From Methylobacterium sp. CB376 (GTDB lineage: Bacteria; Pseudomonadota; Alphaproteobacteria; Rhizobiales; Beijerinckiaceae), in contig NZ_CP121648.1 in assembly GCF_029714205.1 (NCBI RefSeq), positions 3,366,001 through 3,430,000 of the forward strand: DNA of 64,000 nt, written 5' to 3'. How positions within the stretch are numbered: position 1 is the stretch's first letter; every line of letters starts with the position of its first letter. The notes under the pieces are model-generated. The model saw nothing but the letters and a program-made list of their open reading frames with translations, was not told the origin of the DNA and searched no databases. A program made the translations under genes and the position numbers. Below are positions 8,391-21,857 of this stretch, piece by piece.

Positions 8391-9176
8391 GAAGTAGGAG
8401 CGCACCAGCCCGCTCACCAGCAGGTTCCAGCCGTCGATCAGGACGAAGAACAGCACCTTGAAGGGCAGCGAGATCACGGTCGGCGGCAGCATCATCATGC
8501 CCATCGACATCACCACCGTGGCCACGATCATGTCGATGACGAGGAAGGGCAGCGCGATCAGGAAGCCGATCTCGAAGCCGCGGCGCAGCTCCGAGATCAT
8601 GAAGGCCGGGATCAGGATGCGCAGGTCGACCTTCTCGCCGGCCTCGGCCTTGGGGAAGTTGCGGCTGGCGAGGTCCGCGAAGGTCTGGAGGTCCTTCTCG
8701 CGCACGTGGGACTGCATGAACTCGCGGAACGGGTCGACGACCTTGCCGAAGGCGTCCTCCTCGCTGATGCGGTTCTCGGTGAGGGGCCGCACGCCCTCCT
8801 GCCACGCCCGGTCGAAGGTCGGCGCCATCACGTAGAAGGTCATGAACAGCGACAGGCTGACCATGAACAGGTTGGCGGGCGTGCTCTGAAGCCCGAGCCC
8901 GGAGCGCAGGAAGGACAGGGCGACCACGAAGCGCGTGAAGCTCGTCACCATCACGAGCAGGCCCGGCGCCACGGACAGGACCGTGAGGAGCGCGACCATC
9001 TGGATGATGCGCCCGCTCGCCGCGCCGTTGCCGGGCGGCAGCAGCGCGTCCAGGGACGGGAGGCCGGAGGCGGCCTGGGCGGCGGCGGGTCCCGCGGCGA
9101 GGAGCGCCAGGATCCCCGCGAGGGCGAGACAGGCGAGGGCCGGGAGGGCACGCGTCATCGGGAGGATCCGCCGCAT
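8388..9176 (-). CDS. fliP: Flagellar export apparatus protein FliP
   Basis: 262 residues. FliP forms, with FliQ and FliR, the membrane pore of the flagellar type III export gate. A cleavable-type signal sequence (MTRALPALACLALAGIL) is followed by the hallmark FliP block SVAPGLLVMVTSFTRFVVAL and the LRSGLGLQSTPANLFMVSLSLFMTF region. C-terminal membrane segments include the MSMGMMMLPP motif. The start ATG overlaps the fliL stop by one base (TGATG). An in-frame ATG at 9158 is an alternative. The rest of the fli export cluster is not in the window to the left of the element at 8331. Confidence 0.96.
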   Translation of the reverse strand: MRRILPMTRALPALACLALAGILALLAAGPAAAQAASGLPSLDALLPPGNGAASGRIIQMVALLTVLSVAPGLLVMVTSFTRFVVALSFLRSGLGLQSTPANLFMVSLSLFMTFYVMAPTFDRAWQEGVRPLTENRISEEDAFGKVVDPFREFMQSHVREKDLQTFADLASRNFPKAEAGEKVDLRILIPAFMISELRRGFEIGFLIALPFLVIDMIVATVVMSMGMMMLPPTVISLPFKVLFFVLIDGWNLLVSGLVRSYF

Positions 9177-9667
9177 CACTGGATGATCAGGGTCTCGACC
9201 ACGAGCTCGCGCACGGCCCCCTTGGTCCGCAGCATCACGCGTTCGTTGAGGTCCTCGCGCAGGTGCATGAGGCCGCTCGCCCCCTGGAGCTGCGCCAGCG
9301 ACACGGTCCGCAGATAGGCCAGGATGTCCTGGCGGATCTCCGCCACGGCCACGTCGGGATTGGCCACCGCGCCGGTCCTGTAGATGATCGAGCCCTCCAG
9401 GCGCACCCACATCTCGCCGGAATCGACGAGGTTGGTGACCAGGGGACCGACGCTGCGGGTGCTGAGGTCGCCCGTGTAGGTCAGGACCTTCTCGGCCCGG
9501 GCCTGCTCCTCGGTCTTCTTCTTGTCGACCGCCTTCTCGACGGTGGTGAGCAGGTAGTAGCCGAGGCCGCCGCCGGTTCCGCCCGCGCCGAGCGTCAGCA
9601 CGGCGAGGGCGAGGAGCCAGCCCTTGCCCTTCTTCGGCGCGGTCGTGGAATCGGGCGAATCGGCCAT
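9176..9667 (-). CDS. fliL: Flagellar basal-body associated protein FliL
   Basis: 163 residues, with one N-terminal membrane helix (GWLLALAVLTLGAGGTGGGLGYYLL) after a short cytoplasmic stretch. The periplasmic domain ends in the typical SLAQLQGASGLMHLREDLNERV...VETLIIQ. FliL associates with the stator and supports torque. It is placed directly upstream of fliP and coupled to it, the standard alphaproteobacterial order. Confidence 0.92.
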   Translation of the reverse strand: MADSPDSTTAPKKGKGWLLALAVLTLGAGGTGGGLGYYLLTTVEKAVDKKKTEEQARAEKVLTYTGDLSTRSVGPLVTNLVDSGEMWVRLEGSIIYRTGAVANPDVAVAEIRQDILAYLRTVSLAQLQGASGLMHLREDLNERVMLRTKGAVRELVVETLIIQ

Positions 9668-9788
9668 CGGGCGTGTCCGGGTCCGGGAGCCCGGGACGGG
9701 CCTCCGACGCCGCTCTCTTGCCGCCCGGAGCTTGCGCGAGGCAGGTGCCGGGGCCGGCCCGGGGACCTTCGACGAGGGCCCGGGGCCG

Positions 9789-11507
9789 TCAGCCGGCCGC
9801 CGCGGCCGGGAGCGCCGCCTGATCCTCGCCCATCACGGCGGCGGGCGGCCCGAAGCGGACGATGCGGCCCGCCTCCATCACGGCGACCTGGTCGGCCGCC
9901 ATGTAGGTCGACGGGCGGTGGGCGACGATGATCGTGGTGCGGCCCGCCATCAGGCGGCGCACCGCCTCCTGCACCCGGGCCTCGGAGGCGGGATCGAGGG
10001 CGCTCGTCGCCTCGTCGAGGAGGAGGATCGGCGCGTCCTTCAGGAAGGCCCGCGCCAGCGTGACGCGCTGGCGCTCCCCGCCCGAGAGCCGCGCGCCGCC
10101 CGGCCCGACCCGGAAGGCGAGCCCCTCCGGCAGCGCCTCGACGAAATCCGCCGCCGCCGCGCGGGCCGCCTCCCGCACCTCCTCGGCCGTCGCGCCCGGG
10201 CGGCCGAAGGCGATGTTCGCCTCGATCGTGTCGTCGAACAGCATCACGTCCTGCGTCACCATGGCGATCGCGTCGCGCAGGGAGCGCAGCGTCACGGCGC
10301 GCAGGTCCTGGCCGTCGATGAGCACGCGGCCGGCGGTGACGTCCTGCAGCCGCGGGATCAGGTCGAGGAGCGTCGACTTGCCGGCGCCCGAGCGCCCGAC
10401 GATGGCCGTCACCGTGCCGGGCCGGCACACGAGGTCGATCCCGCGCAGGACCGGCGCCCCCTCCCGGTGGGCGAAGACGACCCCCTCGAAGCGGATCTCC
10501 CCCGGGCCGACGCGGAGCGCGGGCGCCCCGGGATCGTCCCGGATCGCCGGCTCCTCGTCGAAGGCCTCGAAGTAGCGCTGCAGGGCGCCCGCCGCCTGCT
10601 GCAGCGTGGCGTTGAGGCCGCCGAGCGTCCGGGCGGGCTGCGAGGCGAGGAGCAGTGCGGTGACGAAGCCGGTGAAGTCGCCGATCGAGCGCTCCCCCGA
10701 CATCACGCGGTCGCCGATCAGCACCATCACGGCGGCGACGCCGAGCCCGCCGCCGATCTCGAGCAGCGGATCGAGGCGCCCGCGGGCGTTGGCGGCCTTC
10801 ATCTTCAGGCGCCGCACCTGCTCGAATCCCTCGCGGGCCCGGGCCGAGAGGAGATCCTCCAGCCCGTAGACCTTGGCGACCCGCGAGCCGAGCAGGCTCT
10901 CGCCGATCAGCCCCGCCGTCGTCCCCACGGTCTCGTGGATGGCGCGGGCGTAGCGGCGCAGCTTCTGGCCGATCTGGCTCACCGGCCGGGCGACGAGCGG
11001 GACCATCACCACCGACACCAGGGTCAGGAGCGGGTCCATCCACAGGAGCGCGGCCCCGAGCGCGATCAGCATGGCGAGGTCGCGCAGGAGCACCGTCGAG
11101 AGCCGCGTCAGCGCCTCGGTGACGGGCGCGAAATCGGCGGTGAAGCGCTGGGCGAGGGCCGCGGGGCTCTCCCGCGCGGTGCGCCCGACATCGGCGCGGA
11201 CCAGCCGGGCGAACAGGTCCGAGAGCATGTCGGCCTCGACCCGCGTGACGATGCGGTTCGTCAGGACGAGCTGCGCCAGAAGCGCGGTGCCCCGGAAGGC
11301 GGTGGCGAGCAGGATCGCCGCCGGCACGTAGGAGAGCGAGGTGCGGTCGTTCGCCCCGTAGGCCTCGAAGGCGAAGCGCACGACCACCGGGTAGATGCCG
11401 GTCGAGGCGCCGACCACCGCGATGGCGAGGGCGAGCCAGGCGAGCGGCCCCTTCTGGCGCGAGAGCCAGCCGTGCCAGACCCGCAGGACCATCGCGCGCC
11501 GGGTCAT
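9789..11507 (-). CDS. MsbA-type ABC exporter (fused permease/ATPase)
   Basis: 572 residues: an ABC exporter half-transporter with six membrane helices over the first 300 residues, then a nucleotide-binding domain. Walker A is GRSGAGKST, the signature LSGGERQR, Walker [13 protein letters not shown], and the H-loop AHRPST. Sequence and length fit the lipid A/lipid-linked glycan exporter group (MsbA). The start overlaps the stop of the upstream glycosyltransferase gene (ATGA), which supports a role in LPS or glycolipid export. An LPS-core-linked substrate is inferred. Confidence 0.88.
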   Translation of the reverse strand: MTRRAMVLRVWHGWLSRQKGPLAWLALAIAVVGASTGIYPVVVRFAFEAYGANDRTSLSYVPAAILLATAFRGTALLAQLVLTNRIVTRVEADMLSDLFARLVRADVGRTARESPAALAQRFTADFAPVTEALTRLSTVLLRDLAMLIALGAALLWMDPLLTLVSVVMVPLVARPVSQIGQKLRRYARAIHETVGTTAGLIGESLLGSRVAKVYGLEDLLSARAREGFEQVRRLKMKAANARGRLDPLLEIGGGLGVAAVMVLIGDRVMSGERSIGDFTGFVTALLLASQPARTLGGLNATLQQAAGALQRYFEAFDEEPAIRDDPGAPALRVGPGEIRFEGVVFAHREGAPVLRGIDLVCRPGTVTAIVGRSGAGKSTLLDLIPRLQDVTAGRVLIDGQDLRAVTLRSLRDAIAMVTQDVMLFDDTIEANIAFGRPGATAEEVREAARAAAADFVEALPEGLAFRVGPGGARLSGGERQRVTLARAFLKDAPILLLDEATSALDPASEARVQEAVRRLMAGRTTIIVAHRPSTYMAADQVAVMEAGRIVRFGPPAAVMGEDQAALPAAAAG

Positions 11508-12361
11508 CGCGCCGCGCCCTGCGCGTCAGTCGCGCCTCCGGCCGGATCGGCCGCCCGCGACGGGGCGCGCTCGCGCATCTTGGCCTCGCGCATCTTGGCC
11601 TCACGCATCTTGGCGATGCGCAGGAAGCGCCCGAAGGCGAGGATCGTCGCCATCGCGAAGCCGTCGGCCCCGGCGAGGAAGAGCCGGCGCAGGATGTAGA
11701 AGCGCAGGAAGGTCGAGGGAAATTCGACGAGGAGGCGGAGGGTCAGGGAGAGGCGCGAGCGCGGCGCCGAGGTGCGCGCGGCCAGCTCCGCCACGTAATT
11801 CGCCTTGGCGACGGCGTGGTTCCAGTCGCGGTAGGTGAAGTGCCATGCCACCGCACGAAGTCGCCGCGGCGCCTCGTCGGTGCGGATCTCCAGGTGATCC
11901 CAGTTGGGGTTGTCGATGGTGCGCGCGACGCGGCGGTCGTAGAGGTAGATCTGCTCGGTGCAGAACGCGAAGGGAGGCGGCCGGTCGCGGTGCGGCAGGG
12001 CCATGGCCTTGCGCACCTTGGCGAGCGCGGGCGGAGGGCCGGGCCGGAACAGCGCCCGGATCTCGCGCACCAGGGCGGGCGTCAGCACCTCGTCCGCATC
12101 CATGCTGAAGACGTGGTCGTGGCGGCACTCCCCCTCCCCGAACCGCCGCTGCGGCCCGAAACCCGCCCAGGGGTTGGTGACGACCCGCGCCCCGAGGGAG
12201 CGGGCGATCGTCGCGGTCGCGTCGGTCGAGCCCGAGTCGATCACGAGGATCTCGGCCCGCAGCGGCAGGGCGGAGCGGATCGCCGCCTCGATGCGGTCGG
12301 CCTCGTTGAAGGCCCGCATCAGGACCGTCAGCGGGATGGGTTCGTCGTCGGCTCTGGTCAA
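11504..12361 (-). CDS. Glycosyltransferase family 2 (LPS core type)
   Basis: 285 residues from a TTG start with a GGAG site 9 bases upstream; no ATG lies before the GT2 fold. It begins with the GT-A strand LTVLMRAFNEADRIEAAI, then ILVIDSGSTDATATIA and the metal-binding FSMDADEVLTPAL, and resembles WaaE/KdtX-type core glucosyltransferases. A hydrophobic stretch near the C-terminus may anchor it to the membrane. The last 30 residues contain three copies of AKMRE from a 15-bp tandem repeat. It is coupled to the MsbA-type exporter downstream. Confidence 0.87.
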   Translation of the reverse strand: MTRADDEPIPLTVLMRAFNEADRIEAAIRSALPLRAEILVIDSGSTDATATIARSLGARVVTNPWAGFGPQRRFGEGECRHDHVFSMDADEVLTPALVREIRALFRPGPPPALAKVRKAMALPHRDRPPPFAFCTEQIYLYDRRVARTIDNPNWDHLEIRTDEAPRRLRAVAWHFTYRDWNHAVAKANYVAELAARTSAPRSRLSLTLRLLVEFPSTFLRFYILRRLFLAGADGFAMATILAFGRFLRIAKMREAKMREAKMRERAPSRAADPAGGATDAQGAAR

Positions 12362-12937
12362 TCGTCTCGGCTCCGGGCGCCCGCTTGAGCGGTGCGAGTG
12401 TGGCGGAACTTGGTCGGCGGTCCTCGCCCGGGCCGATCCGCGGGCCCGATCCGGTCCCGCCGCGCCGCGGAACGCCCGTCCCGGTCGGCACCGGCCCGAC
12501 CGCCCGACGCCCGCGCTGACGCAGGGCGGGCCCCGTGCGCCGCCCCACCGCGCCAGCGCCGGGCAAGTCCCGCACGCGGCCCGTACTGTCGTTCGTGACA
12601 ATGTGGGCGCCGGCCGATCGGGTGCGCAGGTCCGAGGATTGGGTCTGAACTTGCCATTTGTGAAGGCGTCGGCAGCGTGAATCGGCCATACTGACAAGGT
12701 CGGTCCGCGGCCCGTCGGCCACCCGGCCTGTCCGTCCGTCAATGCGGGAGCGCATCTGCGGGCGGGAGGGACGCGTCCGAGGCCCCCAAAGCGACTGCCC
12801 TGCCGGCCCCGCCGGCAGGGCACTTTTCGCGAGGGCCCCTGGCCCCTGGTCCTTGACCCCTGGCCCTTGACGCGGCGGCGGGACGCGGCAGATGTCGGGG
12901 CCGCGGAGGACCCGCCACACCCGAGAGGGGCCACCCG
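12362..12937. other. Intergenic region with an orphan plus-strand terminator
   Basis: About 575 bp between the divergent glycosyltransferase and small-protein genes. No open frame here has a plausible start or composition. The segment at 12590-12700 is less GC-rich than its surroundings. It must hold the promoter for the glycosyltransferase-exporter pair. It also contains the strong terminator at 12797-12827, which has no annotated plus-strand gene before it. The end (12828-12900) has GGCCCCTGGxCC-type short direct repeats. Confidence 0.5.
12797..12827 (+). terminator. Strong intrinsic terminator without an upstream gene
   Basis: An 11-bp perfect stem (GCCCTGCCGGC, 12797-12807, with 12811-12821), a CCC loop and a following TTTT run: a textbook Rho-independent terminator reading plus. 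The nearest plus-strand coding gene upstream ends at 8306. An unannotated small RNA starting between 12362 and 12790 is the simplest explanation. Confidence 0.8.
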
Positions 12938-13195
12938 GTGGAGGATTATCGCGCCGAGCTGCTGCGCCAGGTCCGGGCCGGCGACATCGCCACCGGCGAG
13001 GCCGCGAGCGCCTGCCTGCCCGGCCTGCTGCGGCGCCTCGATCGGCACGAGCGCGGCGTCGCGAGGAACATCCCGGTCCTGTCCCTCTACCATCGCTGGC
13101 GTCGCCACAGATTGCGCCTTCAGGTTGCGGATGCGCGCTGGCACATCGAGCAGGGACGGGCCGCCCGGATGGGCGAGCTGCTCGGCCGCCGCTGA
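12938..13195 (+). CDS. Small hypothetical protein
   Basis: 85 residues from a GTG start preceded by GAGAGG. It is charged (Arg- and Glu-rich) and predicted helical, with no signal peptide, membrane segment or recognised domain. The segment VLSLYHRWRRHRLRLQVADARWHIEQG looks like a basic helix. It lies between an orphan terminator and a large sensor kinase gene. Coding status rests on codon position bias and the ribosome site. Confidence 0.6.
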   Translation: MEDYRAELLRQVRAGDIATGEAASACLPGLLRRLDRHERGVARNIPVLSLYHRWRRHRLRLQVADARWHIEQGRAARMGELLGRR

Positions 13196-13398
13196 GGCCG
13201 GCCGCGCGCCCTGCCCCAACGAAGGCCGCGCGGCGCGCGGGCGCGCCGGCCGGGTGCGCCGGCTTTGCGCCGCGCCCTCCGGATGTTCTATGCTGAAATC
13301 GTGGGGAACCGTTCGGCAAGTTGCAGCTCAGCACAGAGACAATCTCCACTCGCTTGTGGGGCGGGCCGACCGGTGGGGGAGCGGGTGACAATCCGGTG

Positions 13399-18189
<4,791 letters not shown>

Positions 18190-18313
18190 TCCGGGGGCGC
18201 GCGAGCCCCCGGGCGGCGGGGCGCCCCCGGCGCGGGCCCTGCCCGCGGCGACGGCGACACGCCCGGGGAATCCCCATAGGCTTCGCCGCTCCGGGAGAGG
18301 GACGGCCGCAGCC

Positions 18314-18922
18314 ATGACCGAGACCAGCCGCGAGGCGATCCGCCGCCATTACGGGGAGCCGAGCCCGCGGGCCGTGAACAAGCAGCTCGCGCGCCTCGAC
18401 GCCCACGCGCGCGCCTTCATCGCGCTCTCGCCCTTCCTGGTGATCGCCTCCGCGGACGCGGCGGGGCGGGGCGACGCCACCCCGCGCGGCGACGCGCCCG
18501 GCTTCGTCGCAGCGCCGGACGACGCCACGCTGGTGATCCCGGACCGGCCCGGCAACCGGCGGGTCGACACGATGCAGAACGTCGCGGAGAACCCGCAGGT
18601 CGGGTTGCTCTTCCTGGTGCCGGGCATCGACGAGATGCTGCGCGTGAACGGCCGCGCCCGCCTCACCACCGACCCCGCCCTGCTCGCGCCGCTGGCGGTG
18701 GCCGGGCGCGCGCCGGTGGCGGGCCTGATCGTCGCGGTCGAGGAGGTATTCTTCCATTGCGGGAAGGCCGCGATGCGCGCGCAACTCTGGGCGCCGGAGG
18801 CGCGGGTCGAGCGCGCGCGCTTCCCGACGCTCGGGCGCATCCTCGCGGACCAGATCGCTGGCGAGGACGCGGCCGAAGCGGAGCGGGCCATCGAGGAGAG
18901 CTACCGCACCCGGCTCTACTGA
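18314..18922 (+). CDS. Pyridoxamine 5'-phosphate oxidase-like flavin protein
   Basis: 202 residues of the PPOX-class FMN/F420-binding split-barrel group. Recognisable parts are HARAFIALSPFLVIASAD, the flavin-contacting PDRPGNRRVDTMQNV, and PQVGLLFLVPGIDEMLRVNG. The C-terminal FHCGKAAMRAQLW is typical of the MSMEG_1061/DR_2398 subgroup. It probably acts as a small cytoplasmic flavin oxidoreductase with unknown substrate. Its TGA stop is the first three bases of the repeat element that follows. Confidence 0.87.
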   Translation: MTETSREAIRRHYGEPSPRAVNKQLARLDAHARAFIALSPFLVIASADAAGRGDATPRGDAPGFVAAPDDATLVIPDRPGNRRVDTMQNVAENPQVGLLFLVPGIDEMLRVNGRARLTTDPALLAPLAVAGRAPVAGLIVAVEEVFFHCGKAAMRAQLWAPEARVERARFPTLGRILADQIAGEDAAEAERAIEESYRTRLY

Positions 18923-19055
18923 TCCGGGATCCGCTTGGTCGAAGCGGCTCCCGGATCAGGATCCTGCGCGGCGCCTGTGCGCGGCGCCTGAGCGAAGCCG
19001 ACATCCGCATGGCCGAAATGGGAGATGGCAACGCCATCGACCGGATGTCGGATGA
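18920..19055 (+). repeat. Dispersed repeat, copy 3 (head flush with stop codon)
   Basis: The head palindrome TGATCCGGG (18920-18928) with CCCGGATCA (18950-18958) starts on the stop codon of the flavin protein gene. The core 13-mer is duplicated with one change. The tail palindrome CGACATCCG...CGGATGTCG carries a longer loop than other copies. Same orientation as the copies at 5803 and 33589. Confidence 0.88.
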
Positions 19056-19170
19056 GGCGCCGCAGCGCCCCGCCCGCCCCGGATCGGGCCCTGGGCCACA
19101 AGCCCAAGGGAATGCAAGCCCAAGGGAACGCAAGCAAAAGGGACCACTGCCCGAGACGAAAAAGCCAAAC

Positions 19171-19197
19171 AAAAAACCCCGCCGCGCGCGCGACGGG
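19171..19197 (-). terminator. Intrinsic terminator of the cytochrome c gene
   Basis: GC stem (CCCCGCCG, 19177-19184, with CGACGGGG, 19190-19197, one mismatch). On the minus strand it is followed by six T (complement of 19171-19176) and a further T-rich stretch. It is located 25 bp beyond the cytochrome c stop codon. Confidence 0.88.
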
Positions 19198-19221
19198 GCC
19201 GAACCCTTGCGGGCCGCGATC

Positions 19222-19578
19222 TTACTGCTGGGTCTTCAAGTAGGCGACGAGGTCGTCGATCTTCTTGTCTTCCTTGAGTCCGGCGTAGATCATCTTGGTG
19301 CCGGAGACCAGGCCCTTCGGGTTGGCGAGCCACTTGTGCAGGGTGGCCTCGTCCCAGGTCAGGCCCGAATCCTTGAGCGCGGCGGAGTAGCTGTAGCCCT
19401 CGTGGGTGCCGGCCTTGCGCCCGACGACGCCCTTCAGGTCGGGGCCGACGCCGTTCTTGCCGAAAGCGTGGCAGGCCTTGCACTGCGAGAACAGCTTCTC
19501 GCCGGCGGCGGCGTCCTGCGCCTGCGCCGTCAGGGGGGCGAGCAGCGCGAGGGCGGCACCGAGGATGAACTGACGCAT
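19222..19578 (-). CDS. Class I cytochrome c (c2/c550 type)
   Basis: 118 residues with a cleavable signal peptide (ALALLAPLTAQAQD), so periplasmic. The single haem site is CKACH, and the sixth ligand Met lies in GTKMIYAGL, as in mitochondrial-type cytochromes c. It acts as a soluble electron carrier between the bc1 complex or dehydrogenases and the oxidase. The gene is monocistronic, with its own terminator. Upstream on the minus strand, TTTACC and ATATCC spaced 17 bases (19656-19661 and 19633-19638) are a weak promoter candidate. Confidence 0.93.
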   Translation of the reverse strand: MRQFILGAALALLAPLTAQAQDAAAGEKLFSQCKACHAFGKNGVGPDLKGVVGRKAGTHEGYSYSAALKDSGLTWDEATLHKWLANPKGLVSGTKMIYAGLKEDKKIDDLVAYLKTQQ

Positions 19579-19852
19579 GAGGGTCCCTCCGATAGGCCTC
19601 GATCGACGGCCAGATTGCCCGTGGGCGAGCGTGGATATGGCCTAGGTTTCGAGCTGGTAAAGTTAAAAACGCGACCGGGTCGATCCGGGTGCGTGCGGCG
19701 AAAAGAAGCTGCGCCGGCGGGCAAATCAATGGGACGAAAGTTCATGGCGCGACAACGCGTTGTGGCGCGTGCCGGTGCGTGCGGCGCGGGAGCGGTCTAT
19801 ACGGTTGCGGGAACGATGCGGGCCTCCGTCCCGCCGACCCCGAGGAGACGCC

Positions 19853-21286
19853 ATGACGATCGCCTTCCCGGCCCCCGATCCCGCCATCCTCGCCCGCCGC
19901 GACGCGATCATCGAGGGCCTGCGCCCGCTGGTGGCGCCCGAGGCCCTGGTGACGAGCGAGGACGAGCGGCGCGCCTTCGAGACCGACGGGCTCACCGCCT
20001 ATCGGCGCATGCCGCTCGCGGTGATCCTGCCCTCCAGCACGGCGGAGGTCGCCGCGGTGATGCGCTACTGCCACGCCGAGGGCGTGCGCGTGGTGCCCCG
20101 CGGCGCCGGCACCTCGCTGGCGGGCGGCGCCATCGCCCAGGAGGACGCGGTGATCCTCGGCGTCGCCAAGATGAACCAGGTGCTCTCCCTCGACTACCGC
20201 AACCGGACCGCCCGGGTGCAGGCCGGCATCACCAACCTGGCGATCAGCGGCGCGGTCGCGCACGAGGGCTTCTTCTACGCCCCCGACCCGTCGAGCCAGC
20301 TCGCCTGCACCATCGCGGGCAACATCGCGATGAATTCGGGCGGGGCCCACTGCCTGAAATACGGCGTCACCACCAACAACCTGCTCGGCGTGACGCTGGT
20401 CCTGGTGGACGGCACCGTGGTGGAGATCGGCGGCGAGCACCTCGACGGCGCGGGCTACGACCTCTTGGGCCTGATCTGCGGCTCGGAGGGGCAGCTCGGC
20501 GTGGTCACCGAGGCGACGGTGCGGATCCTGCGCGCCGCCGAGGGCGCGCGGCCGGCCCTGATGGGCTTCGGCTCGGTCGAGGCGGCGGGCGCCTGCACGG
20601 CCGCGATCATCGGCGCCGGCATCATCCCGGTGGCGATCGAGTACATGGACCGGGAGGCGATCACCATCTGCGAGGCCTTCGCCAAGGCCGGCTACCCCCT
20701 GGACGCCGAGGCGATGCTGATCATCGAGGTCGAGGGCTCGCCCGAGGAATGCGACGCGATGCTGGCGCGCATCGTCGAGATCGCCAGACCCTTCAACCCG
20801 ACGAGCCTGAAAGTCTCGCAATCCGAGGCCGAGAGCGCGGCGATCTGGAAGGGACGCAAATCCGCCTTCGGGGCGACCGGCCGGATCTCGGACTACATCT
20901 GCATGGACGGCACCATCCCGACCGGGCAGCTCGCGCCGGTGCTGGAGCGGATCGGCGAGATCACGCGGCATTACGGGCTGCGCTGCGCCAACGTCTTCCA
21001 CGCGGGCGACGGCAACCTGCACCCGCTGATCCTGTTCGACATCAACACGCCCGGCGAGATGGAGAAGGCCGAGAAGGCCGGCGAGGACATGCTCAAGCTC
21101 TGCGTCGAGGTGGGCGGCTGCCTCACGGGCGAGCACGGCGTCGGCATCGAGAAGCGCGACCTGATGAACGTGCAGTACGCGCCCGAGGACCTCGCCCAGC
21201 AGATGCGGGTGCGGGCCGTGTTCGACCCGGCCTGGTTGATGAACCCCGCCAAGGTGTTTCCGCTGGAGGGGCGCATCGCCGCCTGA
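19853..21286 (+). CDS. glcD: FAD-linked oxidase, glycolate oxidase GlcD type
   Basis: 477 residues from an ATG with a GAGGAG site 6 bases upstream. It has a vanillyl-alcohol-oxidase fold: FAD-binding RGAGTSLAGGAI and NIAMNSGGAHCLKYG in the N-terminal half, and GGCLTGEHGVGIEKRDL near the C-terminus. Closest in design to GlcD, the flavin subunit of glycolate (or D-lactate) oxidase. The usual partners glcE and glcF are absent downstream, so it may work alone as a D-2-hydroxyacid dehydrogenase or with subunits encoded elsewhere. Confidence 0.88.
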   Translation: MTIAFPAPDPAILARRDAIIEGLRPLVAPEALVTSEDERRAFETDGLTAYRRMPLAVILPSSTAEVAAVMRYCHAEGVRVVPRGAGTSLAGGAIAQEDAVILGVAKMNQVLSLDYRNRTARVQAGITNLAISGAVAHEGFFYAPDPSSQLACTIAGNIAMNSGGAHCLKYGVTTNNLLGVTLVLVDGTVVEIGGEHLDGAGYDLLGLICGSEGQLGVVTEATVRILRAAEGARPALMGFGSVEAAGACTAAIIGAGIIPVAIEYMDREAITICEAFAKAGYPLDAEAMLIIEVEGSPEECDAMLARIVEIARPFNPTSLKVSQSEAESAAIWKGRKSAFGATGRISDYICMDGTIPTGQLAPVLERIGEITRHYGLRCANVFHAGDGNLHPLILFDINTPGEMEKAEKAGEDMLKLCVEVGGCLTGEHGVGIEKRDLMNVQYAPEDLAQQMRVRAVFDPAWLMNPAKVFPLEGRIAA

Positions 21287-21475
21287 CGGGACCGGGGCCC
21301 GCCCGGGGGGATCGGCGCCGCCCGGGCGCGGCGCTGCGGCGCCGGCTCGCGCCGAGCGTCACAAAAAACCCGAACTCCCCGGGCATCTCCGGCCGGGTTC
21401 CCGCCCGCCGATCGGGTCAGCGCCCGCAAAGACGGCGCCGATCGTCGCGGGCCACATCGCTCTCGGGGCTTGCCA

Positions 21476-21853
21476 GTGATCATCCGCCACCACGCCGCGA
21501 CCGACGCCTTCACGCGCCTGCACCGGACCTTCACGGTCCATCTCGGCATCGCCCTGGTCTTCGCCTGGGGCACCGCCCTGGCGGCGGCCTGCTACGCGCC
21601 CTGGGTGCGCAACATCCGTCCCCTGCTCGATCCGGGCAGCGGCCGGGTCGAGAGTACGCTGTCCTTCCTGTTCGCGATGCCGGTGGTGCTGACCCTCGCC
21701 TGGGCGGCGGCGCAGTTCGGCCGCGAGACCCTGCGGCGCACGCAGCTGCTCGCGAACGCGGCGGCGGAATTCGCCCTCGCCGCCGCGGTCGCCTTCGGCG
21801 TGTTCTACGTCGCGATCGACCGGGCCGTGGCGGCCCTCTCCCTCGGGTTCTGA
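21476..21853 (+). CDS. Small inner-membrane protein of unknown function
   Basis: About 125 residues from GTG at 21476; TTG at 21470 is an alternative, and neither has a strong ribosome site. Three hydrophobic stretches (HLGIALVFAWGTALAAACY, LSFLFAMPVVLTLAWAAAQF, AAAVAFGVFYVAIDRAVAAL) suggest a small polytopic membrane protein. It is not recognised. The stop lies 4 bp before the methyltransferase start, so the two are probably co-transcribed. Confidence 0.7.
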   Translation: MIIRHHAATDAFTRLHRTFTVHLGIALVFAWGTALAAACYAPWVRNIRPLLDPGSGRVESTLSFLFAMPVVLTLAWAAAQFGRETLRRTQLLANAAAEFALAAAVAFGVFYVAIDRAVAALSLGF

Positions 21854-21857
21854 GCGG

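Noticed and set aside
9789..11507. NdvA-type assignment for this exporter
   Set aside because: The N-terminus and overall design fit the MsbA group and it is coupled to an LPS-core-type glycosyltransferase. The gene at 42215 is the NdvA-like one.
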